64,000 nt of DNA from Humulus lupulus (Eukaryota > Streptophyta > Magnoliopsida > Rosales > Cannabaceae). The stretch covers positions 217,706,448 through 217,770,447 of the forward strand of contig NC_084796.1 in assembly GCF_963169125.1 (NCBI RefSeq). The letters are read 5' to 3'. The translations under genes and the position numbers were made by a program. Positions 1 through 9,209 of the stretch are shown piece by piece (positions within the stretch are counted from its first letter, which is position 1; each line of letters opens with the position of its first letter). The notes under the pieces were generated by a model. The model worked only from the letters and a program-made list of their open reading frames with translations, searched no databases and had not been told where the DNA came from.

Positions 1-40
1 GTATTTCTCATTTTTCTCCTCCTTTTATTCAATAACACAG

Positions 41-600
41 GGAGGCTATGGGAAAAGTTCTTGCTCGGGGGCATAGTCGAGTTCCTGTCTATTCTGGGAA
101 TCCGAAGAACGTTATTGGACTGCTTCTGGTGGGTGCTAGAATAGTAGAATGTGAATGTTTAGAAGATGTTTGTATACTAGATGCATTTTAAATTTGACTT
201 ATCAAAGGAACTAACAGCGGGCAACATACTTTGTACTCTGCTCTTTAACTTGTTCAATTCTGCTTATTGTTAGGTGAAAAGTCTTCTTACTGTACGACCT
301 GAAACAGAGACTCCAGTCAGTGTCGTTTCCATCCAGAGAATACCACGGTTTGCTTAACTCTTCAATTACTAATTTTTTATTTTTCAGAAAATACATTCAG
401 TCAGAGTATCCAGTGTTGATTTGTATGTTGTATACTCAGAGTTCCTGCCGATATGCCACTGTACGATATATTAAATGAGTTTCAGAAGGGCAGCAGTCAT
501 ATGGCAGCTGTGGTGAAGACTAAAGGGAAAAGCAAGCTTCCTACAATTGATGGGGATAAGACTTTTCTGTGGCTGCCTAGTAATAATTTTACAGAACATG
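41..600 (+). pseudogene. DUF21/CBS-domain membrane protein, partial gene fragment
   Basis: Three exon-like blocks (41-128, 274-347, 440 to about 580) have consensus GT/AG borders and join in frame. The first reads through GKVLARGHSRVPVYSG and NPKNVIGLL, the second VKSLLTVRPETETPV, the third ADMPLYDILNEFQKGSSHMA. These are characteristic of the CBS-pair region of plant DUF21 proteins, relatives of the CNNM/CorC metal-transport family, which sit in a membrane with a cytosolic CBS module. Only the middle of the CBS region is present: the DUF21 transmembrane part would lie left of the window, and the long C-terminal part that usually follows is not found before stop codons near 610. I therefore read it as a truncated or captured copy. 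Family call is from recognised motifs; pseudogene status is inference. Confidence 0.75.
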
Positions 601-1047
601 TCTATTTCTATATGCATATTTATATTATTTAGGCTTCTTTGTTTGATGCTTTTGATAATTAATATGGTTTTTTAAGAGTTACTATAAGCACTTATCAATG
701 TTTTGGTAAAAGATGAAAGTATCTTTAGAATGGGTCCATTATTAAGAGTTGATCATTTATGCGCTAATTTCATCTAATATAAATATTCAACTGATTGCTT
801 TTTGACACAGTGGTAATATAATATTTTGTATTGATTGCTTCAATGCTTTTAGCCAGGTCTTAATGAGAAATTAAAATGCATAAAGCAACATTCAATGTTG
901 GAAGTTTCTTTGATTAATATTCAGGTTCAAGGTATTTGAGCTTTCTTACATGGGTTTCTTTATTTATGTATATATTAATCAACTAATGCCTTAAGGTCTT
1001 TCTAAGCAGATGGAAAGAGCAACAATAGAAATATAAAACTAATTCAG
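601..1047. other. AT-rich stretch, no gene seen
   Basis: About 450 bases of AT-rich sequence between the CBS fragment and the next exon-like block. No reading frame of note, no terminal repeats and no RNA gene were seen. It may be intron or spacer of a captured fragment. Confidence 0.5.
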
Positions 1048-1311
1048 AATACAGAGCATAAAAAACAACCAGATGCACATAAAAAAGAAAGGAAAAAATG
1101 GCAACAGGTCTTCACACGTGATTATATTTTATCTAATTTACTTTGGAGTTTTATCTTCATATATAGCTATTTGATGATTTGTTTATTAATTCTTCTATTA
1201 ACTTTCATTCAATTTTTGGTCTCTTATTTATAGGTTAGGAAATCAATCAAAGAGACTGCCTTAATTCTCTCTAATGATGATGTTGATGGTGGTAGGGCTT
1301 GGCAAGGCGAG
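1048..1311 (+). other. Two exon-like blocks of an unrecognised gene
   Basis: Block 1 (1048-1107) encodes a charged, lysine-rich peptide containing HKKERKKWQQ and ends at CAG before a GT. Block 2 (1234-1311) follows an AG and reads VRKSIKETALILSNDDVDGG before a GT and an in-frame stop. Coding bias and splice-like borders suggest real exons of a plant gene, in phase with each other. I do not recognise the family. They lie between the CBS and GLE1 fragments on the same strand and could belong to the same composite insertion. Confidence 0.35.
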
Positions 1312-2457
1312 GTGTAGGCTCGATGGTATGTATCTCTTCTAACCAGTGATCAAGCTTGGCATTTTTTTAAGGTGCAACCTATTGGCATAATCCTTTTTGT
1401 TGCCATCATGACTACACAAGGCATGATTCTATAGCTTGATTTCTTATAAGTTTTCACCATGTCATTTATCTTGTGATGAGTATTTCCATCTGTTATGGTG
1501 TATTCAATATTTTCATCTGTTTTATGTTAATTTTGTTTGTTTGTAGGGTCTACTTTTGTTTACAAAAAGTAACTTTTTTTCTTTGGTTGTCTTTCCAAAT
1601 ATAAATTCCCATTAGGACATTGCATATTATATAAAGGCAGATGCATAGAACTTTTAAAGAGCAGTTACTATGAATTAAGTGTGGTGCGATTATTATTTGG
1701 TTGTTATGCTAGTCACTTGTCCCTCCTTAGTGACTCTCATTGTCTATTTTGCCATTTCTGTCCTATTTTTTCTTAAGTTTTCTTAGTTCTTTCTGCTCTG
1801 ATGTTATTCTATTTTGATGTATTTATTTCATGTATAGGTATTATATATATACAAGGATATATGTACATTTGTTTGTGTCTCCAGATTTAGTTCTTTCCCT
1901 CTCACCCACGATCTCATTCTCTCTCTTTCTTTCTCTATTGTTGCAGATGTTAGCATGGAGGTGGGACTGTGGGGATGGTGTTGTAACAGCGGGGACTTCA
2001 ATGCGACTAGGGTACCGTTGCCGTGAAGAAAATGGTTTATTTTGATTACATCCCCACTTATCTAAAAGGGTAATGACGATTTTTTATTCTTAGGCATCAT
2101 CTTTGATTATTTTTTATAATAATTATTATATATTAAAATAACTCATGAGTTTGAAGAAAAATAATACAGTTTTGGTTTTTTCTTCTGTTTATCTGGATTT
2201 ATGGCTTGATAGAGATGATAATGGGTTTTAAGTCTCAAATACAGTAGTTTTAAGGAAAAACTGAAGTTTAGGTTTATATTTTTGCATTGAATAGTATTTT
2301 TATTTTTTTCTATGAAGTTTCAGGAAAGATAAATACAACATTTAAATTGTGATTAACTTATTTAGTTCTAGTTGGCCAAATTCTTAGACAATTCGCAGTT
2401 AATGTAATAGGGTGTTCATGTAAGATGTTAATGATGTTGGGTATTATGGTCTTGCAG
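1312..2457. other. Mostly non-coding, one weak exon candidate
   Basis: AT-rich sequence. A pyrimidine-rich tract and TTGCAG at about 1910-1947 precede a short GC-richer open stretch at 1948-2030 with a GT after it, which could be another exon but matches nothing I recognise. No transposon terminus or RNA gene is evident. Confidence 0.4.
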
Positions 2458-2611
2458 CTAAGCTTCTATGGAGGGGTGCTGAGTGTTGGAATGAGTGTTT
2501 AAAGCTTTTGGGCGTTGCTGAAGCAGCAGAAGCATCAATGGATTCTGACCAGTTACGCTCTGGAATCTCAGATTTTGATACTCACTTTCAAGGCCTCGTA
2601 GTTCAGAAAAG
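2458..2611 (+). other. Exon-like block, unrecognised (possibly GLE1 N-terminal part)
   Basis: An open block starts after TTGCAG at 2457 and ends at AAAAG before GTCTCT at 2612. It encodes a peptide with LLWRGAE and ECLKLLGVAEAAEAS and ends FQGLVVQKR. The borders look like authentic splice sites. The position just upstream of GLE1 exons makes an N-terminal GLE1 exon possible, but I cannot confirm it from sequence alone. Confidence 0.3.
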
Positions 2612-2960
2612 GTCTCTCTCTCTCTCTCTTTATATATATATATTTATATAACTGCAGTTGTCTCAACTTATTTCTATATTCTATTCCATATTTGTCATTT
2701 GTGAAATGTTCTGTTTTAACTAGTGTGAAGTATATGGTTGTTAGGTATGCATTTAACTGGCCTTGATTGTTTTCCTTTACTTATATTCCATTTATCAATT
2801 CAAGTTTTGCATCCCTATTCTGTCATCAAAAGCTTTATTCAGCTGTTGTGTATTCATGACAGACTTCTATGATATTTCTATGGTATGTGATATCGCATTG
2901 ATTGTTAGAGATCTCGCTAGTTTCTATTAATACTTTGTATTTTCTTGATTTATCTCTTAG

Positions 2961-3352
2961 TGATGATGACGACTCTGAGAATGAGTCGGCACTTGAAATT
3001 CAGCCATACTTGATGGAAGAAAAATGTAAGACTGCAATCCCTTTGTTAATAATGCTGTATTGTTTTTTTTTTTGCCTCCCCTCATTGAAGTGCTCATGAT
3101 TTTGATATTTTTTTTCCCTGGAATTTTAATGATTTCTCATCTCCTTCTTCTTTTTTATTGTTTAAGTCAGATTTGGACTTTCTGTTTTCTAATTTTTGGG
3201 TCATCATCTGTAGTGTCGAAGCACTTGATAATCACTTGACTGCTATCCAAAGGGACCATGAACTCAGGTCCCAGATAGAAGAAAGGAAAATAAGAAGTGA
3301 TGCGGCTTATGAAGGGGCCAAAAGAAAAGAGAAAGCTCTCCTGGAAAAAAAT
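2961..3352 (+). pseudogene. GLE1: mRNA export factor GLE1, exon fragments
   Basis: Exon-like block 2961-3025 encodes an acidic peptide SDDDDSENESALEIQPYLM. Block 3214-3352 encodes VEALDNHLTAIQRDHELRSQ followed by IEERKIRSDAA and a lysine/glutamate-rich helix. Both match the N-terminal and coiled-coil part of plant GLE1, the nuclear-pore activator of the DEAD-box helicase that releases mRNA into the cytoplasm. In intact plant GLE1 these two segments are separated by several tens of residues of coiled coil. Here only an intron-sized gap of 188 bp lies between them and the exon phases do not fit, so at least one exon is missing. The C-terminal GLE1 domain is absent before the CACTA terminus. I call it a captured or decayed fragment. 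Confidence 0.7.
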
Positions 3353-3506
3353 GTATCTTGTAATTTTTTGTTTTTCATTTTTGAAGTAAAAAATGTTCAA
3401 GATTATAATACTTTATTATGTTATGCTTTCAAACTTAAGTTAGAACTAAGATCTCATGAAATAGACACATTCAGAGTTTGAATTAGTTATTGTTTAATGT
3501 AATACT

Positions 3507-4002
3507 TATGGTTTATCAATCTATTGAGAATTATATTTTATGATTAATTTTGATTTTTTTTTTATCAAAATACAATAATGAAAATCTTTTAATTAAAAAA
3601 AAAACTTATAAGTACCATTATCACAATAAAAAACCTTAATATGTTATGATTTAGAAACATATTATAAGCGTAAAAAATCGTTATGGTTTATATAATATAA
3701 CAAACTAAAAATGTTATCAAAATAATCAAATGTAACAGTTGAAAAGTGTTATGAAAAAAGTACAAGATTAAACTTCAAATTTATAACCAAAAACTCTATC
3801 TAAATGTTATTATTTCAATATTATAGCATCTAAAAATGTGTTATTGAATAGTTTAAGATAACACCGAACATAACATTCAAAAACTGTTATAGAAAAGACT
3901 GGACTTTTAATAACAGGGGCTATGTTAGCATTTTCAGAAGTGCTATCAATAGTCCTGGTTAGCAGTTTTTAAGTGTTATGAATATTGTTTTTTCTTGTAG
4001 TG
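3507..4002 (+). mobile_element. CACTA-type transposon right end with subterminal repeats
   Basis: The segment ends TTTTTTCTTGTAGTG at 4002, the reverse complement of a CACTACAAGAAAA terminal repeat typical of plant CACTA (En/Spm) elements. Upstream, about 450 bases are dense in short copies of TGTTAT and its complement ATAACA in both orientations, as expected of subterminal transposase-binding repeats. The three bases after it (CAT, 4003-4005) would be one half of a 3-bp target duplication. No matching left terminus is seen inside the window, so the element either extends past the left edge or is truncated; the left limit given is only where repeat density drops. Confidence 0.6.
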
Positions 4003-4003
4003 C

Positions 4004-5247
4004 ATGCTGGCGCTTGCAGCATGTAAAGACTGGAGGTTATGGCAAATGGATGTGAAGAACATCTTTCTACATGGTGAGCTAGATTGAGAAATATACATGG
4101 TCCAACCAAGAGGATTTGAGGATAAAGTTCATCCTGAGTATGTTTGTAAACTGAAAAAGGCGCTCTATGGATTGAAGCAGGCTCCGAGAGAATGGTATGG
4201 CAAGATTGCTGAGTTCTTAGTGGAGAGTGGATATTTCATGAAACATGTAGATTCAAGCTTATTTGTTAAAGTAAAAGAAGCAAAGATCGCAGTTGTTTTG
4301 GTATATGTTGATGACCTCATCATCACTGGCGATGATGAAGCAGAAATTTGCCAAACAAAGGAGAATCTGTTTTCAGATGAAGGAACTTGGAGAATTGAAA
4401 CACTTCCTTGGATTAGAAATTGACCAAACTAAGAAAGGTTTATTTCTCTGTCAAAAAAAGTACACAAGAGATTTATTGCAAAAGTTTGGAATGCTCGAGT
4501 GCAAGCCCATCTCGACACCTATGGAAGCTAATGTCAAGCTATGTGCACATGAAGGGAAGGCCTTGCAAGACAGAGCAATGTACCGACAATTGGTTGGTAG
4601 TCTAATTTATCTAACATTGACTCAACCAAATATCTCGTATGCAGTTGGCGTAGCAAGTTGATATATGCAACACCCAAAGAAAGCTCATTTGGAAGTAGTG
4701 CGGCGAATGCTGAGGTATGTCAAAGATACCATTAACTATGGCCTCTTATATAAGAAAGGTGACAAGGTTACGATAGTTGGATACTGCGATGCTGATTATG
4801 CTGGAGATCATGATACCCGTTGATCAACTACTGGGTATGTATTCAAGCTTGGATCTGGAGTTGTATCTTGGTGTAGCAAAAGGAAACCAACTGTGTCTTT
4901 GTCAACCATTGAAGAAGAATATAGAGCAGCAGCACTGTCAACTCAGGAAAGTACGTGGTTGATGCAACTAATGAAGGATCTACACCAATCTACTGACAAT
5001 GCAGTGGCACGCTATTGTGATAATCAGTCTGCTACTCGCCAAGCATAAAATCCAGTTTTTCATGCTCGAACAAAGCATGTGGAGGTGCACTATCATTTTC
5101 TGAGAGAAAAGGTATTACAAAAGAAGCTAGAGATGCACAAAGTAAAGAGCGAAGACCAACTAGAAAACTTGTTCACAAAAGGACTAAACACGACAATATT
5201 TCAGAAGCTAAGAGAACAATTAAACATGAGAAGAAAGGGAGAATGAG
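4004..5247 (+). pseudogene. Copia reverse transcriptase / RNase H, broken
   Basis: Reads [25 protein letters not shown], the catalytic VYVDDLII near 4300-4325, a segment with LKHFLGLEI, then YRQLVGSLIYLTLTQP and the RNase H parts [10 protein letters not shown] and KHVEVHYHFLREK. Order and motifs are those of Ty1/copia pol. It is dead: in-frame stops (for example at about 4085, 4660, 4820 and 5045) and a frameshift near 4370, after the YVDD box, where the reading frame jumps. The end runs into the polypurine tract. Confidence 0.85.
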
Positions 5248-5255
5248 TCAATGTT

Positions 5256-5264
5256 GAGGGGGAG
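5256..5264 (+). other. Polypurine tract of Copia-1
   Basis: GAGGGGGAG sits directly before the TGTTAAGAG start of the 3' LTR, the standard place for plus-strand priming. Confidence 0.75.
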
Positions 5265-5699
5265 TGTTAAGAGTCAACACTGACTCTAGTTCTCTAGAGT
5301 CTTTTAGAGAATAACTTGTATAATCTAACAATGGTCCCAAGCCCATTAATAATTTTTTAGCTTTAAAAACAAATGGATTAAGATAGAATACTCTAGCTGA
5401 TACAAGTCCGTTCTGGCAACCGACTTTGGGGTACTATAAATAGGGACCTTGGGTCCCTTGCAAGTGTGTCCAAGTTTGTAGCAAAGTGTGTTTAAAAGAG
5501 TGTCCCAAAAGTTTGAGTCTAAGTGAGTACTATATAAGTGTGTCTAAAAAGAGTGTGAGAGAAGTTATTAAGTGAGTGCTCCAAAATAAAGTGTGTAAGT
5601 GTTTAGAGTGTGTTGTGATAAAATATTGTATTCAACTCTTGGTGTAATTACTTTTGTAATGATAAATAATTACATTTTCACGTGTTGTGGTGTTCAACA
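5265..5699 (+). repeat. 3' LTR of Copia-1 (435 bp)
   Basis: Begins TGTTAAGAGT after the purine tract and ends GTTCAACA, with TGTT/AACA inverted ends. A TATA box ACTATAAATAGG at about 5433-5444 would drive transcription of a full element. No second copy is in the window to measure divergence. Confidence 0.8.
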
Positions 5700-6465
5700 T
5701 ATCATTCTCTGTAGTAAGCTGCTTGTGCCTCTTATGATGGTTTAATGTTCATAGTTCCAGGGTTCTTGACAATGTAAGTTCTGAAACAGAGCGCTTTGTT
5801 GTGCCTGGTATGCCAGAATGGGTTGAGATTACCAAAGCTCACTTACCAGGTAAAATATTTCTTCACCAGTGGATGGAAACTGAGATGGGGTCTTATGGAA
5901 TAATCATTAACACTTTTCAAGAAATGGAGCCAACATTTGTGAAAGACTACAAGAAGGTGAGGAATGGTACAATTTGGTGTATTGGCCCGGTTTCCTTAAG
6001 CAACAAAGATGAATTGGATAAGCTCAAATAGGTAACAAGTCTTTTGTTGATGAACATCAATGTCTCAAGTGGCTTGATTCGTGGAAACCAACCTCTGTAA
6101 TTTATGCTTGCCTAGGAAGCTTGTGTAATTTGTTAACTTCGCAGTTGATAGATCTTGGGCTAGGTTTTGAAACTTCAAACAATCCATTTATTTGGGTTAT
6201 AAGAGGAGGCACTAGTGCTATTGAGAAGAGCTAGAGAAATGGATCAAGGAGATGGGTTTGAAGAAAAGACCAAGGAAATAGGGCTGGTGATCTGACGTTG
6301 GGCTCCACAAGTACTAATCTTGTCACATCCTGCAGTTGGAGTGTTCTTAACTCACTGTGGATGGAATTCAATGCTTGAATGAATATGTGCAGGGGTTCCC
6401 ATGGTTACTTGGCCGCTATTTTATAATCAATTTTATCATGACACTACTAGAAATATAGGCTTTTA

Positions 6466-6760
6466 CTTCGTTTTTTACACATAGAATATAAAAAAAACTG
6501 AAGTAAAAGCCTTTCAATGAGTTCTTACTTCGCTTTTGCGAATGGTATAACATAAAAATAGGCTATTACTTCGGTTTCTTAAAAAAACGAAGTTAAAATA
6601 GAAATGAGCAAGGGCCATGTTTGGTTTGCACACTATATTGGGGCTTTTCACTTCGGTTTTTATGAAAAAACCGAAGTGAAAAGTTGAGCAAACCAAACGC
6701 AACCCTGAAGGCTTTTATTTCGGTTCTTATATAAGAATCAAAATAAAAGAGTTTTTATAC
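6466..6760. repeat. Left subterminal inverted-repeat cluster of the CACTA element
   Basis: At least four hairpins built on ACTTCGGTTTTT facing AAAAACCGAAGT, for example 6649-6684, where the arms TTTCACTTCGG and CCGAAGTGAAA face each other across an A/T-rich centre. A related cluster lies at 8705-8880 at the right end. Such arrays normally bind the CACTA transposase. Confidence 0.8.
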
Positions 6761-8704
6761 CCTTAATATGTAGCTCTCGCCTCATTCGTCTCTCTGAAGA
6801 AAAAATCTCAAACACCAAACCCAGAAAACCTCCATTGTTGTTGTACTCCCACGAGAGTTTCACTAAATATACCATTTTTTATGTTTTTTTTACCATTTGA
6901 AACCATTTTTCTTACTTAAAAACATAAATATTAGTTCCATTTTTATTTTTAAGGGAGAAAATAAAGACTTTGGGTGTGGGTATTTTTAGGGTTCGAAAAT
7001 GGGTATTGTTATTGGACTTTGACTTGTTTTCTTACATTAAAATGTGTTCTTGAGCTTCAAAAAAGGTATGGATCACTAAATCTTTGTTTGTATGATTTTT
7101 TTTTATTTTCTATATTATTTTAAGATTTTTTTTCTTATAAATATAGTATGTTTATTATATATAGGTTTTAGAGTTGCTAATATTGATTTAGAGGTTGTTT
7201 TGAGCATCAAAGAATGTTTGTTACCTTACAACTTTGTTTGTGTTAATTTTTTTTTTATATTATTCCGAATTTAATACTTATTTTTTAGTATATTTGTGTT
7301 ATATTTTATTTATTTATTTTGTTATTTCATATAATGTTATTAATTATATATATATATATATTAGTAAAATTTAAAAATTATTGTGACTTGCTATTTTAAT
7401 TTCTAAACATAGTTTCAATAGGAAATATTGTTGCCAATGTTAGAACTTGAAATGTTTGGATTATTAGTGACATTTGTTTTTTATTTTCTATAACTAGCTA
7501 GCTTGATATATTATTTGATGATTATGTAACTAGTTTAATTAATTATGTAATTGATTTTTATTTGTTTAAGCTTTTTAGTAGGGTTGTTGATTTAGTTGCC
7601 AATTTGATATTGATTTTGGGTGACTTTAAGAGTAATATTGGAGGTGAGTAATCTTTAAAATTTATTTATTACTGTTGCAATATTTATTTATAAAATTAGA
7701 GTTAAATCATGCATGCTTTACTTTAGTGAAGTAGGTTATGAGAAATTTGTTGTTGGCGGTGATATAAGGATGGAATTATGTGTGTTGATTTTGTGTTTGT
7801 TTGTGTTGAATTTATATATAATTATAAAATTGGGATATGCTACAAAAACAAAGGAAACTCTGCCAATTTTTTTTAATAGATTTTATTAATTGTTTTCCTT
7901 TTTCAATTCGCACACTATGTCGAGATATTTTGTGTTATTTACAGGTTTTAAAATTTTTTGAGATATTAAAATGCAGTTGTTATGCTGCCGAAATTTTGTT
8001 AGACTTAGGAAAATTTAATAATTAAACTTCAATTATGTTGGATGTCCTAGAAAAAAGAACTAGGAGTGAAAGATGCAGAGGGATATGAAATTTGGATAAG
8101 AGCGTGAGAAACGAAGAAGACTCTTGTCGAAGATAATTTGGACAAAAAAATTAAAGAAAGAGTTGCAAGTGTTTTAAAGCAAAGTAGGAATTTTTTTTAA
8201 GTGTTGTTACTAGTTACTAATTTAATCTATCATTGGTTTGTTTTGTAGAATGAACTAAATGACAAAGTTACTAGTAGCCAAATTGTCGTCAAGGGTCGAG
8301 AGGACATCTTGCCAATCCAACAAGAATAGTTAAGCCGATTGATGACTTAAATTTATTAGTATGGCTATTTTGTTTATACATACCTTTAGTTTTATGTAAA
8401 TGTATATATAAATGTTTAGGCTATTTTACTTAATTACAATTATGTGAATGTATATATGAATGATTATGTTATTTTACTTAACAATTATGTGAATGTATAC
8501 ATATTTTATTTTATAAGAATTTTAATTCTAAGTGTATAAATTTTGTGATTTTTATTTCTGTTATAAATTAAATGAAAATAAATCAATTCTAATTATAAAA
8601 ATATATATAACTATAAATTCATATAATTAGACTATTTAAAAAAATTAGGGCAAAAAAAAAAGAATTGGGCCATTTAAAAATAATTAGAAATAATTTTTAA
8701 AAAA

Positions 8705-8880
8705 TGGGGCTTTTTATTTCGGTTATTATGTAAAAACCGAAGTACAAATTGAAGATTTTACTTCGGTTTTTACATAATAACCGAAGTAGAAAGCCTATTT
8801 TTCACTTCGGTTTTTAACTACTTTTTACTTTGCTCTGAATTACTGCGATTGCGAATTTTAGCAAAAACCAAAGTAAATCT
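8705..8880. repeat. Right subterminal inverted-repeat cluster of the CACTA element
   Basis: Repeats of TTTCGGTTATTATG, AAAAACCGAAGT and ACTTCGGTTTTTAC in alternating orientation, mirroring the left cluster. One pair (8759-8796) forms a long stem with arms TTTACTTCGGTT and AACCGAAGTAGAAA. Confidence 0.75.
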
Positions 8881-9209
8881 AGTTTAAAAACTGAATTAAA
8901 AACCATTTTTTCTTGTAGTGTGAGAAATTGGTTGCACAAGTTTTGAACACAGCTAAAACGTTGGGGGTGGAAGACCCAATGAATTGGGGAGAAGAAGAGA
9001 AAGGTTGGGTTAAGATGAAGAGAGAAACTATTAAGTGTGTTTTAGAGGAAGTGTTGGATGTAGGAGACAAATGCAAGGAAAGAAGAGAAAGAGCTAGAAA
9101 GCTTGGAGAGATGGACAAGAGAACCGTTGAAGAAGGTGGGTCTTCATACATCAATATGATATTGTTTTTAGAAGAAATAATGCAACTTGGAAGTAGTGAT
9201 CAACATTAA

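Larger units (their letters stand above)
4003..5699 (+). mobile_element. Copia-1: 5'-truncated Ty1/copia element with intact 3' LTR
   Basis: Contains the end of pol (reverse transcriptase and RNase H), a polypurine tract and a complete 3' LTR. The 5' LTR, gag and integrase are missing because a CACTA terminus abuts the reverse transcriptase at 4002. The LTR ends inside a UGT reading frame, so the element was inserted in that gene; the five bases after the LTR (TATCA, 5700-5704) are the expected half of its target duplication. Confidence 0.8.
6442..8920. mobile_element. CACTA element (2479 bp, non-autonomous) inside the UGT gene
   Basis: Starts CACTACTAGAAAT and ends TTTTTTCTTGTAGTG, giving near-identical CACTACWAGAAA termini. 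It is flanked on both sides by TGA (6439-6441 and 8921-8923), the 3-bp duplication made by CACTA transposases. Removing the element and one TGA rejoins the UGT frame exactly. The ends are filled with ACTTCGGTTTTT inverted repeats. The centre (about 6800-8690) is AT-rich with no transposase frame; at 8060-8330 a decayed stretch (KGREDILPIQ) faintly recalls proteins found in plant CACTA elements. It would depend on a transposase supplied in trans. Confidence 0.88.
5702..9209 (+). pseudogene. UGT73-like UDP-glycosyltransferase, C-terminal part, split by a CACTA element
   Basis: Family-1 plant glycosyltransferases move sugar from UDP-sugar to small metabolites in the cytosol. The fragment starts mid-protein right after the Copia-1 LTR and reads [45 protein letters not shown] and the PSPG sugar-donor box (WAPQVL, HPAVGVFLTHCGWNS, about 6301-6370). 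Then comes FYNQFYH, which continues after the CACTA insert at 8924 as EKLVAQVL, GVEDPMNWGEEEKG and ends EEGGSSYINMILFLEEIMQL before TAA. Stops lie near 5735, 6029, 6232, 6291 and 6377, with frameshifts near 6030 and 6240-6290. The N-terminal half is missing and is predicted left of Copia-1. The UGT73 assignment rests on the overall motif pattern; function is lost. Confidence 0.85.

Noticed and set aside
2620..2650. Microsatellites (CT and TA runs here; TA runs near 7345 and 54090)
   Set aside because: Short and ordinary for AT-rich plant DNA; no structural role is suggested.
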